Shown here one piece after another: positions 1-7,368 of a stretch of 64,000 nucleotides of DNA. The notes under the pieces are model-generated. The model ran no database searches, was not told where the DNA came from, and was given only the letters and a program-made list of their open reading frames with translations. The position numbers were made by a program, and so were the translations under genes. Position 1 is the first letter of the stretch. Each line of letters opens with the position of its first letter. The stretch lies in NCBI GenBank assembly GCA_001664005.1, contig CP016093.1, positions 493,501-557,500 on the forward strand, written 5' to 3'. Source of the DNA: Rhizobiales bacterium NRL2. GTDB lineage: Bacteria > Pseudomonadota > Alphaproteobacteria > Minwuiales > Minwuiaceae.

Positions 1-583
1 ACGTGATCTGGATCGCCGTGGAGCCGGTGCCGATCAGGCCGACGCGCTTGCCGCGCCAGTCATGGCTGTGGTCCCAGCGGGCCGAGTGGAACATCGGTCC
101 CTCGAAGTCCTCCAGGCCCGGAATGTCGGGATAGACGGGATCGCGCAGCACGCCGGTCGCGGTGATGACGATGTCGAAGATCTCCGTCTCGCCGCCCTTC
201 GGCGTGACCTTCCAGACGCCGTCGTCCCACTCGGCGCGCGCGATCTCGGTGTTGTAGCGGATGCGCTGGGCGATGCCGTAGTCATGGGCGACGCGGTTCA
301 GATACTCCCAGATCTCCGGACCGGGCGAGAAGCGGTACGACCAGTCCGGATTCGGCGCGAAGCGGTAGCGGTAGACGTGGCTCGGCACGTCGCAGCTCAG
401 CCCCGGATAGGTATTGTCGCGCCAGGTGCCGCCCAGCTTCGATTCCCGCTCGAAGATCTCGACATTCCGGAAGCCGGCTTCCTCCAGCCGGATCGCCGCC
501 AGAATGCCGGACATGCCGGCGCCGATGACGGCGAAGCGCAGATCGGCGCGGGCGGGCGCGGCGCGGTCTTCGGCAACGCTCAT
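1..583 (-). CDS. Flavin-containing monooxygenase, Baeyer-Villiger type (partial, C-terminus off the window)
   Basis: Only the first 194 codons are inside the window. The protein opens with an FAD-binding Rossmann motif GAGMSG (residues 21-26) and a GGTW motif near residue 51. The type I Baeyer-Villiger signature F160-x-G-x3-H166-x3-W170-D171 is intact, and it is followed by the start of the second, NADPH-binding Rossmann motif (GTG at 185-187). Such enzymes insert oxygen next to a ketone, or act on N/S centres, using NADPH and O2. It lies about 100 bases downstream of the TPR gene on the same strand and may be the last gene of a lipid or ketone catabolic run. The substrate cannot be read from the sequence. 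The start is the ATG at 583, preceded by a purine-rich GGGGAGGA. Confidence 0.88.
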   Translation of the reverse strand, partial: MSVAEDRAAPARADLRFAVIGAGMSGILAAIRLEEAGFRNVEIFERESKLGGTWRDNTYPGLSCDVPSHVYRYRFAPNPDWSYRFSPGPEIWEYLNRVAHDYGIAQRIRYNTEIARAEWDDGVWKVTPKGGETEIFDIVITATGVLRDPVYPDIPGLEDFEGPMFHSARWDHSHDWRGKRVGLIGTGSTAIQIT

Positions 584-684
584 TTCTCGGTCCTCCCCTG
601 AACCTCGTGCAAATGGCTACTCGCCGGTAGCATTTAGCACAGATCACGGCCGATGGAAGGGGCTCGCGCGCTGGCCGGCGATAC

Positions 685-1428
685 CTACTCGCAGCCGGCC
701 TTTGCGGCGCGGTCGCGCCAGTGGCCGACCAGTTCGCGGAAGTGCGCCTCGTCCCCGCCCGGCGGCGGCGCTGCCGCGGCGATCCGCTCCACCATGCCAC
801 AGCCGGCCTCGACCTTGCCCTGTTCGAAATAGCCGTGGGCGAGGTGCATCATCGCCCAGGCGTGGCCGGGTTCCTTCTCCAGCGCCTTCTCGAGCTGCGG
901 CCGCGCGGCGTCGTAGTCGCCCTGCATGGTCAGGAACTGGCCGTAATCGGCGAAGCGGCCCGAGCGGCCCTCGGGCGCCTCGACCGCCTGGCGGAACCAG
1001 TAGCCGGCCACCCGCGGCGGCATCCCGGCGTTGGCCATGACGATGGCGATACCCTGATAGACCTCGCCATTGTCCGGGGCGTATTCGAAGGCGAGGTTGA
1101 AGCGGTTCAGCGCCGCCGGAAGCTGTCCGGCGCCGAGCCATTTCCAGCCCATGCCGATCAGTTCCTCGCCCAGCCGGGCGTCCGAGAATCCCTTCGCCTT
1201 CAATTCCTCGACGAACTGCTGGTCGGCGTCCCGGCGCGGGCCGGAGCGCTCGCTGCAGCCGAACAGCGGCCTGTACTGCAGCGGCGTGTCTTCCCCGCCG
1301 AAGGCCCAGTCCGGATGGCTCGCGGCCTCGCACCTTTCGGCGTAGGTCGGCGCCGCGGTCTCGGCGGACGCGGCGGAGACGGCAGCCATCAGCATGGCGG
1401 CCGCGGCAAGAAGCAAACGGCAGGTCAA
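685..1428 (-). CDS. Secreted TPR-repeat protein of unknown function
   Basis: This 247-residue protein begins with a hydrophobic segment rich in Leu and Ala that ends in a plausible AxA-type signal peptidase site (around residues 18-24), so it is probably periplasmic. The rest is helical with tetratricopeptide-like repeats, including the stretch 'QGDYDAARPQLEKALEKEPG' and the following repeat. The most upstream in-frame start is a TTG at 1428 whose TTGA overlaps the stop of the acyl-CoA dehydrogenase by 4 bases, implying translational coupling. An internal ATG lies within the signal region. Three cysteines remain in the mature part, including the penultimate residue. I infer a scaffold role but cannot name a partner. 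Confidence 0.75.
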   Translation of the reverse strand: MTCRLLLAAAAMLMAAVSAASAETAAPTYAERCEAASHPDWAFGGEDTPLQYRPLFGCSERSGPRRDADQQFVEELKAKGFSDARLGEELIGMGWKWLGAGQLPAALNRFNLAFEYAPDNGEVYQGIAIVMANAGMPPRVAGYWFRQAVEAPEGRSGRFADYGQFLTMQGDYDAARPQLEKALEKEPGHAWAMMHLAHGYFEQGKVEAGCGMVERIAAAAPPPGGDEAHFRELVGHWRDRAAKAGCE

Positions 1429-2627
1429 AGCCCGAGCACGGCCTTGGCGATGACGTTCTTCTGCACTTCCGTGGTGCCGCCATAGATGGTGGCGGCGCGC
1501 TTCAGCAGGTGCTCCGGCATCACCCCGTCGGCGTGCTTCGGGCCGACCGGTTCCTCGTTGCCCTGCCAGTTCAGCCCGGTATGGACGTAGGGGGCGCTGA
1601 AGTACGCGATCGCCTCGACCATGGTCTCGTTGATCGCCTGCTCGATCTCGGTGCCGCGGATCTTCAGCATCGACGCCTCGGCGCCGGGCGGCTTGCCCGC
1701 CGCGGTGTCGGCCAGGCAGCGCAGGTTGTACATTTCCAGCGCATTCAGGTCGGCCTCGATCTGCGCCAGCTTCGCGGCGAAGCCCGGATCGTCGATCAGG
1801 CGCTGGGCCCCGTTGTCTGGTTCGGCGCGGGCCATGTCCTTCAGCTCCGCCAGGCGGGACTTGGAGCGGCCGATGCCGGCGATGCCGGTGCGCTCGTTGC
1901 CCAGCAGGAACTTGGCGTAGGTCCAGCCCTTGTTCTCCTCGCCGATGCGGTTCTCCACCGGTACGCGGACGTCGTCGAAGAAGACTTCGTTGAGGTTGTT
2001 GTAGCCGTCCATGGAGATGATCGGCTTCACTTCGATGCCGGGCGTCGTCATGTCGATCAGCAGGAAGGTGATGCCCTCCTGCTTCTTGCCTTCCGCCGAG
2101 GTGCGGACGAGGCAGAACATCCAGTCGGCGCGGTGGGCGCCGGAGGTCCAGATCTTGTGGCCGTTGACGACATAGTGGTCGCCGTCCAGCACCGCCTTCG
2201 TCGCCAGGCCCGCCAGGTCGGAGCCGGCGCCGCGCTCGGAATAGCCCTGGCACCACCAGTCGTCGGAGGAGAGGATGCGCGGCAGGAAGCGGTCCTTCTG
2301 GGCCTGGTTGCCGAAGGTGTAGATCACCGGCCCGACCATGGTGACGCCGAAGGGCTGCACGCGCGGGCAGTTGGCGCGGGCGCATTCCTCCTCGAAGATG
2401 AAGCGCTGGGCGGCGTTCCAGCCGGTGCCTCCATGCTCCTTCGGCCAGCCCGGCGCGATCCAGCCCTTGTCGTGGAGCGCCTTCTGCCAGCGGATGTAGT
2501 CCTCCTTCGGCAGATAGTTCCAGCCGATCTTTGCCCGCTCCTTGATGTCGGCGGGGATGTTCTCCTTCAGGAAGGCGCGCACCTCGTCGCGGAACGCGAT
2601 CTCCTCGTCGGTGAATTGCAGATCCAT
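1425..2627 (-). CDS. Acyl-CoA dehydrogenase family protein
   Basis: This 400-residue flavoprotein has the full ACAD fold: an N-terminal helical domain with 'HGGTGW', the central beta domain with 'QGYSERGAGSDLAG' and 'KIWTSGAHRADWMFCLVRT', and the C-terminal domain with 'IYGGTTEVQKNVIAK'. Family members oxidise acyl-CoA thioesters at C2-C3 and pass electrons to ETF. The usual helix-K glutamate (MCAD position 376) is Gly here. A glutamate at residue 245 ('GNERTG') sits where isovaleryl-CoA dehydrogenase carries its base, so I infer an alternative catalytic Glu and a branched, steroid or other bulky substrate. It is coupled to the downstream TPR gene. The start at 2627 is ATG after a GGGGAGAGACGAGC leader. 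Confidence 0.9.
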   Translation of the reverse strand: MDLQFTDEEIAFRDEVRAFLKENIPADIKERAKIGWNYLPKEDYIRWQKALHDKGWIAPGWPKEHGGTGWNAAQRFIFEEECARANCPRVQPFGVTMVGPVIYTFGNQAQKDRFLPRILSSDDWWCQGYSERGAGSDLAGLATKAVLDGDHYVVNGHKIWTSGAHRADWMFCLVRTSAEGKKQEGITFLLIDMTTPGIEVKPIISMDGYNNLNEVFFDDVRVPVENRIGEENKGWTYAKFLLGNERTGIAGIGRSKSRLAELKDMARAEPDNGAQRLIDDPGFAAKLAQIEADLNALEMYNLRCLADTAAGKPPGAEASMLKIRGTEIEQAINETMVEAIAYFSAPYVHTGLNWQGNEEPVGPKHADGVMPEHLLKRAATIYGGTTEVQKNVIAKAVLGL

Positions 2628-2674
2628 GCTCGTCTCTCCCCCCGGGGCCGGCTGTTCGTTGATTGCCCGGGCGT

Positions 2675-3088
2675 TCAGTGCTCGCCCGCGCAGAGTTCAT
2701 GATCGGATAATGCCCTGATGACCCGGCACTCGCCAACCGTGCCGTTGCGGCAGTGCGCAACCATCCGTTCCAGTTCGCCCTCGAGGCGCTGCAGCCGGGC
2801 GATCCGCGCCCGCACGCCGGCCAGGTGTTCGGTGGCGATGCGGTCCGCATCCTCGCACGGCGCATCCGGGTGCCGGCTGAGCCGGAGCAGTTCCCGGATC
2901 GCCTCGATGGAGAGGCCGAGATCGCGCGAATGGCGGATGAAGGCCAGCCGTTCCAGCTCGGCCTCCGTGTAGCGGCGCTGCCCGCCGGCGGAGCGTTCGG
3001 GCGCGTCGAGCAGGCCCATCTGCTCGTAATAGCGGATGGTCGGCACCTTCACGCCGGTGCGTTCGGCGAGATTTCCGATGGAGAGCAT
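2675..3088 (-). CDS. MerR-family heavy-metal regulator, CadR/PbrR-like
   Basis: This 137-residue regulator has the MerR N-terminal winged helix ('IGNLAERTGVKVPTIRYYEQ') and a dimerisation helix. Three cysteines at about 78, 113 and 121 have the spacing of the metal site in CadR/PbrR (known as C77/C112/C119 and near equivalents). A final Cys lies four residues from the C-terminus. The ATG at 3088 is chosen because the conserved MerR start follows directly; the 12-codon upstream extension would run into the operator. It is divergent from a cation efflux gene across an operator-like dyad, so it most likely activates that gene in response to Cd, Pb or Zn. The specific metal is inferred. Confidence 0.9.
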   Translation of the reverse strand: MLSIGNLAERTGVKVPTIRYYEQMGLLDAPERSAGGQRRYTEAELERLAFIRHSRDLGLSIEAIRELLRLSRHPDAPCEDADRIATEHLAGVRARIARLQRLEGELERMVAHCRNGTVGECRVIRALSDHELCAGEH

Positions 3089-3099
3089 CGAATTTTCCC

Positions 3100-3130
3100 T
3101 TGAAGCTATAGTTGCTAGAGACATTAGGTA
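3100..3130 (+). promoter_or_regulatory. MerR-type operator/promoter for the cation efflux gene
   Basis: A -35-like TTGAAG (3100-3105) and a weak -10-like TAGGTA (3125-3130) are separated by 19 bases, the overlong spacer typical of MerR-activated promoters. The spacer carries a CTATAG-x4-CTAGAG dyad that resembles the CadR/PbrR operator. It lies between the divergent regulator and transporter genes. Confidence 0.7.
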
Positions 3131-3159
3131 TGGCGCATGGACCGATCAAGGAGGTTCCG

Positions 3160-3822
3160 ATGAGCGCCGGATGCTGTGGCGGGGAACAGGACTTCGAAGG
3201 CCTTTCGCCGGGCTATCGCCGCCGACTCTGGATGGTGATCGCCATCAACGCGGCGATGTTCGCGGTCGAGATCGTCGCCGGCCGCATGTCGGGTTCGCTG
3301 GCGCTGCAGGCCGATGCGCTGGATTTCCTGGGCGATTCCCTGACCTACGCCATTTCGCTGTTCGTCATCGGCATGTCGCTGCGTGTGCGCGCCACCGCGG
3401 CCATGGCCAAGGGGATCAGCCTGCTGGCAATGGGACTGTGGGTGCTGGGATCGACCGTCTGGGGCGTCTTCGCCGGCGGCACGCCGGAGGCCGCGACCAT
3501 GGGCGTCGTCGGTTTCATGGCCCTGTCGGCCAACCTGGCCAGCGTGGCGCTGCTGCTGGCGTACCGGGACGGCGACGCCAATGTCCGCTCGGTCTGGCTC
3601 TGCAGCCGCAACGACGCCATCGGCAATGTCGCCGTGATGATCGCGGCGCTGGGCGTCTGGGGCTCGTCGACCGGCTGGCCGGACCTGATCGTCGCCGGGC
3701 TCATGGCCGCTCTGTTCGTGACCTCGGCGGTGCAGATCATCCGCCGCGCGGGTGGCGAACTGCGCCGTGCGCGCGGCGAGCGGGCGGCGCAGGAGGGGCC
3801 GGCGGGGCGCCGGGCGACCTGA
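3160..3822 (+). CDS. CDF-like cation efflux membrane protein
   Basis: This 220-residue integral membrane protein resembles the cation diffusion facilitator family. TM2 has the D55-x3-D59 metal pair ('ALDFLGD'). In TM5 the usual His-x3-Asp pair is replaced by D142-x3-N146 ('NDAIGN'), a variant known in the short Co/Zn/Cd efflux subfamily. The N-terminus has a CCGG motif that could bind metal, and the long cytoplasmic domain of classic CDF proteins is absent. I chose the ATG at 3160 because AAGGAGG precedes it by a few bases; an upstream in-frame start would overlap the promoter. Divergence from a CadR-like regulator supports metal export from the cytoplasm. Confidence 0.85.
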   Translation: MSAGCCGGEQDFEGLSPGYRRRLWMVIAINAAMFAVEIVAGRMSGSLALQADALDFLGDSLTYAISLFVIGMSLRVRATAAMAKGISLLAMGLWVLGSTVWGVFAGGTPEAATMGVVGFMALSANLASVALLLAYRDGDANVRSVWLCSRNDAIGNVAVMIAALGVWGSSTGWPDLIVAGLMAALFVTSAVQIIRRAGGELRRARGERAAQEGPAGRRAT

Positions 3823-3921
3823 GCGCGGCGCAACGCCCCCCTGCATTTGACTTTGTTCACGCCTCCCCATTTCATGCTAGGTTGAGACAAGCTTCTGTTT
3901 CCACGGTGGGAGGACACGACA

Positions 3922-5130
3922 ATGCCGTCAGGAATTCGCGACAAGGTAGCCATTCTCGGCATGGGCTGCTCCAAGTTCGGCGAGCGCTGGGATTGCGACG
4001 CCGAAGACCTGATGATGGAGGCCTATGAAGAGTGCCTCCAGGACGCCGGCATCGAGACGTCCCAGATCGACGCCGCGTGGTTCTCGACGGCCATCGAGGA
4101 AGTGCATGTCGGCAAGTCGGCGCTGCCGCTGGCGACCGCCCTTCGTCTGCCGTACATCCCCGTGACCCGTGTCGAGAACATGTGCGCTTCCGGCACCGAG
4201 GCCTTCCGCGGCGCGGTCTATGCCGTGGCCTCCGGCGCCGCCGACATCGCGCTCGCGGTCGGCGTCGAGAAGCTGAAGGACACCGGCTATGGCGGCCTGC
4301 CGCAGCGCGGCCGCGGTCCGCTGAACGACATGGTCAACCCGAACAGCTCGGCGCCCGGCAACTTCGCGCAGCTGGCCTCGGCCTACCGCAAGAAGCACGG
4401 CGTTTCCCCTGAGGATCTCAAGCGGGCGATCGGCCAGGTCTCGGTCAAGAGCCACCAGAACGGCGCCAAGAACCCCAAGGCCCATCTCCAGAAGGAAGTG
4501 ACGATGGACACGGTGCTGAACGCACCGATGATCGCCGAGCCGCTGGGCCTGTTCGACTGCTGCGGCGTCTCCGACGGTTCCGCCGCGGCCATCGTGACCA
4601 CGCCGGAGATCGCCGAGAAGTTGGGCCGCAAGCGCGCCGAGATGGTAACCGTCAAGGCGCTGCAGCTCGCCGTCTCCAACGGCACCGAGGCGCAGCACAG
4701 CTCCTGGGACGGCAGCTATTTCATGACCACGCGTCAGGCGGCGAAGCGGGCCTATGACGAGGCCGGCATCAAGAACCCGCGCGACGAAGTCTCGATGTTC
4801 GAGTGCCATGACTGCTTCTCGATCACCGAGCTGGTCACCACCGAGGACCTGTTCATCTCCCGCGAGGGCGAGGCCTGGAAGGACTTCCTGGACGGCTTCT
4901 ACGACGCCGACGGCAAGGTGCCCTGCCAGATCGACGGCGGGCTGAAGTGCTTCGGCCATCCGATCGGGGCGTCGGGCCTGCGCATGCTCTACGAGATGTA
5001 CGCGCAGCTGCTGGGCCGCGCCGACAAGCGCCAGCTCAAGGATCCGAAGATCGGCATGACCCACAATCTGGGCGGCGCGCCGCACCAGAACGTCTCCTCC
5101 ATCGCGATCGTGGGCCTGCACGGCGCCTGA
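3922..5130 (+). CDS. Thiolase family protein, SCP-x/lipid-transfer type
   Basis: This 402-residue protein is a thiolase of the SCP-x type. The nucleophilic cysteine is C88 in 'VENMCASGTEAF'. The subgroup's 'ECHDCFSITE' and the catalytic-His region 'FGHPIGASG' follow. The C-terminal CxG of classical thiolases is replaced by 'NLGGAPHQNVSS', which is usual in this subgroup. Known relatives cleave 3-oxoacyl-CoA of branched or sterol-like side chains. It stands alone on the plus strand, ends in a strong terminator and converges on an acyl-CoA dehydrogenase operon, so a shared beta-oxidation role is a reasonable inference. The ATG at 3922 follows a GGGAGGA ribosome-binding site. Confidence 0.9.
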   Translation: MPSGIRDKVAILGMGCSKFGERWDCDAEDLMMEAYEECLQDAGIETSQIDAAWFSTAIEEVHVGKSALPLATALRLPYIPVTRVENMCASGTEAFRGAVYAVASGAADIALAVGVEKLKDTGYGGLPQRGRGPLNDMVNPNSSAPGNFAQLASAYRKKHGVSPEDLKRAIGQVSVKSHQNGAKNPKAHLQKEVTMDTVLNAPMIAEPLGLFDCCGVSDGSAAAIVTTPEIAEKLGRKRAEMVTVKALQLAVSNGTEAQHSSWDGSYFMTTRQAAKRAYDEAGIKNPRDEVSMFECHDCFSITELVTTEDLFISREGEAWKDFLDGFYDADGKVPCQIDGGLKCFGHPIGASGLRMLYEMYAQLLGRADKRQLKDPKIGMTHNLGGAPHQNVSSIAIVGLHGA

Positions 5131-5155
5131 TCCGAAGGACACGGACCGGAACGGG

Positions 5156-5187
5156 AAGGGCCCGGCGGAGCGATCCGCCGGGCCCTT
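5156..5187 (+). terminator. Rho-independent terminator after the thiolase gene
   Basis: A 14-bp perfect stem (AAGGGCCCGGCGGA with its complement) closes a 4-base loop and is followed by CGTCTTTC. It begins 26 bases after the thiolase stop codon. Confidence 0.85.
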
Positions 5188-5222
5188 CGTCTTTCATGGG
5201 GGCCGGCGAGGCATGCATCGGC

Positions 5223-5310
5223 GTCATGCCCGCCCACGTGCGGGCATCTGGGCAATCGAACGACCTGCGGCGAAGCCGCTCCGGACCCCCGCACGGGGCG
5301 GGGGTGACAT
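5223..5310 (+). repeat. Composite palindromic intergenic repeat, copy 1
   Basis: Two hairpins, ATGCCCGCCCACGTGCGGGCAT-like at the left and CCCCCGCACGGGGCGGGGG-like at the right, flank a GGCGAAGCCGCTCC core. The reverse complement of this 88-base unit recurs at 14839-14933 with the same order of parts. It lies in the 380-base spacer between thiolase and the convergent dehydrogenase. No gene is visible in this spacer. Confidence 0.75.
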
Positions 5311-5408
5311 GCAAAGCGGGTCGCACTTCAATTCAAGTACTGGTTCGCAGAAGCCTGTCCCCGCCCAGTTCGGAGCCGGGCGTGACGCGCTGCCAAACGA
5401 CACCTTCT

Positions 5409-5481
5409 GGCCCGGGGCTCGATCCCGGGGCCCAGAACGATATCGGCTTCTCAATGGGTCCCGCGATCAAGTCACGGGACC
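5409..5481. repeat. Pair of GATC-centred palindromes (intergenic repeat)
   Basis: Two palindromes, one at 5409-5432 (arms GGCCCGGGG / CCCCGGGCC-like) and one at 5456-5481 (arms GGTCCCG / CGGGACC), are each centred on a GATC-containing loop. Related palindromes occur at 18374, 50331, 50381 and 53335. They fill the end of the spacer upstream of the dehydrogenase stop codon. Confidence 0.6.
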
Positions 5482-5511
5482 GGTAGACGGCGGCGATCCG
5501 GTGTTCCGCGC

Positions 5512-6717
5512 CTAAAGCCCCAGAACCAGCTTGGCCATGATGTTGCGCTGGATCTCGCTGGCGCCGGCGTAGATCGTCGCCGCGCGGCTGTTGAGATGCT
5601 TGGCCATGACGCCGACCGAGTGGTCGGGGCCGATCGGAATGGCGTTGGAGAAGGGCGTCCGCGCCTCCGGCTCGCAGGGGTTGGCGTAGTAGCCGATGGC
5701 CTGGACGGCGAGTTCCGCCGTCGCCTGCAAGCATTCCGAGCCGCGCAGCTTCATCACCGATGACGACGCGCCCGGGTTCTGGCCGGCGGTCAGGGCGCTC
5801 ATGGTCTTCTTCTCGAAAAACTCCAGCGCCGTCACCTGGGTCTCGATGTCGGCCAGGCGGTTGCGGAAGGCGTCGTCGGCCAGCAGCGGCCCGCCGTCGC
5901 CCGCGCGCTCCTCGCCGGCGATCTTCTTCAGCTTCGCCAGCATGCCGTGCAGGCCGGGGCTGTAGGCCGTGCCCCCGCGTTCGAACTCCAGCAGGTACTT
6001 GGCGACGGTCCAGCCGTCGTTTTCCTCGCCCATGCGGTTGGCGACAGGCACGCGGACATCGTCGAAGAAGACCTGGTTGACCTCGTGGTCGCCGGACATG
6101 GTCAGGATCGGCTCGACCGTGATGCCGGGCAGGTCCATGGGGAAGACGATGAAGCTGATGCCCTGCTGCGGCTTGCCTTCCCGGCTGGTGCGCACCAGGC
6201 AGAACATCATGTTCGCGTGGTGGGCGCCGGTGGTCCAGATCTTGGTGCCGTTGATGACGTAGTCGTCGCCGTCGCGCTCGGCCTTGCACTGCAGGCTGGC
6301 GAGGTCGGAGCCGGAACCCGGCTCGGAATAGCCCTGGCACCAGATGTGCTCGCCCGAGCGGATCTTCGGCAGGTAGTGGTCCTGCTGTTCCTTCGTGCCG
6401 TACTTGATGATGACGGGCCCGACCATCCGCACGCCCATGGCGAACAGCCGCGGCACGGCGGCGCGCTGGCACTCGGCCTCGAAGATGTAGCGCTGCATCG
6501 GCGTCCAGCCGGTGCCGCCATGCTCTTCGGGCCAGGCCGGGGTCGACCAGCCCTTCTCGGCCAGCGCCCGGTACCAGTCCATGGAGCCCTCGAAATCCGA
6601 GACCACACCGGCCGTCAGCCGCCCGGCCTCCTTCGCCTTCTCGGTCATGGCGGTGGCGAGGAACTCGCGCACCTCGTCCTGGAAGCGGATTTCGTCCTCG
6701 GTCAGTGCGAGATCCAT
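5512..6717 (-). CDS. Acyl-CoA dehydrogenase family protein
   Basis: This 401-residue ACAD is closely similar in layout to the one at 1425-2627 ('HGGTGWTPMQRYIFEAE', 'WCQGYSEPGSGSDLA', 'IYAGASEIQRNIMAKLVLGL'). The helix-K glutamate position is Ala, and E246 in 'LEFERGG' may supply the catalytic base, as in the isovaleryl-CoA dehydrogenase arrangement. It is the last gene of the minus-strand run that begins at 11060, 49 bases after the CMD-like gene. It probably oxidises a CoA thioester made by that operon, with ETF as electron acceptor. The ATG at 6717 lies behind GGGAGGAGCC. Confidence 0.9.
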   Translation of the reverse strand: MDLALTEDEIRFQDEVREFLATAMTEKAKEAGRLTAGVVSDFEGSMDWYRALAEKGWSTPAWPEEHGGTGWTPMQRYIFEAECQRAAVPRLFAMGVRMVGPVIIKYGTKEQQDHYLPKIRSGEHIWCQGYSEPGSGSDLASLQCKAERDGDDYVINGTKIWTTGAHHANMMFCLVRTSREGKPQQGISFIVFPMDLPGITVEPILTMSGDHEVNQVFFDDVRVPVANRMGEENDGWTVAKYLLEFERGGTAYSPGLHGMLAKLKKIAGEERAGDGGPLLADDAFRNRLADIETQVTALEFFEKKTMSALTAGQNPGASSSVMKLRGSECLQATAELAVQAIGYYANPCEPEARTPFSNAIPIGPDHSVGVMAKHLNSRAATIYAGASEIQRNIMAKLVLGL

Positions 6718-6766
6718 CGCGCGGCTCCTCCCGTCAGAATTGCGGCCCCGAAAATACCCCCTCGGT

Positions 6767-7315
6767 TCAGGCCGGCAAGGGGTACTTCTCCAGATACTGT
6801 TTCGCGTCCTCCTCCAGCGGCACCTGCAGGGTCTTCAGCACGCGAACGATAGCGCAGTAGAAGGCCGTGCCGAGGGTGAGCTCCACCATGAGTTCGTTGT
6901 CGAATTCCTTCGAGAGCGCCGCCCAGTTGGCGTCGCCCATGGCGCCGTCGCGGGCGATCTCCTTCGCGCCGTGGATGACATGGCGGGCGACCGGCTCCAG
7001 ATCCGTCGCCTCGCCGTCCAGCTCCCGGATCAGGCGCTCGATATCCGCGTCGGTGACTCCGAAGTCGTAGCCGATCTCGATATGGTGGGCCCATTCGTAC
7101 TCGGCGCGGGCCAGCCAGCCGACGGTCAGGATCGCCAGCTCTCTCAGGCGCGGATCGAACTTCGATTCATGGCGCAGCCACAGCCCCATGGTGGAATAGG
7201 CGCGGGCGCCGCCCAGGGAATGGCCCACGGTCCAGTAGAGGTTGATGCGGCGGCCGAGGACGTCGCGGTTCTCGTCGTTGATGTCGGCTTCGCCGAGCAG
7301 CGGCACACGGGCCAT
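6767..7315 (-). CDS. Carboxymuconolactone decarboxylase/AhpD-like family protein
   Basis: This 182-residue all-helical protein carries the family pattern 'RELAILTVGWLARAEYEWAHH', with the conserved Arg-Glu and Tyr-Glu-Trp-x2-His elements (around residues 57-80). It lacks the CxxC pair that gives AhpD its peroxidase activity, so a lyase or decarboxylase-like, or binding, role is more likely than thiol chemistry. The ATG at 7315 is preceded by GGGAAGGAAAC. It lies 53 bases after the SDR gene and 49 bases before the acyl-CoA dehydrogenase, and is best read as part of the same operon. The substrate is unknown. Confidence 0.82.
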   Translation of the reverse strand: MARVPLLGEADINDENRDVLGRRINLYWTVGHSLGGARAYSTMGLWLRHESKFDPRLRELAILTVGWLARAEYEWAHHIEIGYDFGVTDADIERLIRELDGEATDLEPVARHVIHGAKEIARDGAMGDANWAALSKEFDNELMVELTLGTAFYCAIVRVLKTLQVPLEEDAKQYLEKYPLPA

Positions 7316-7368
7316 GGTCTGTTTCCTTCCCCTCTGCGATGTCTCCCCGGGACGCCGGGGAGTTGTGC

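Noticed and set aside
685..2865. A 726-codon open frame on the minus strand spanning the dehydrogenase and the TPR gene
   Set aside because: Only the last 247 codons read as a real protein; the rest is an out-of-frame shadow of the acyl-CoA dehydrogenase.
6767..7315. AhpD-type peroxidase function for the CMD-like protein
   Set aside because: The CxxC pair required for that activity is absent.
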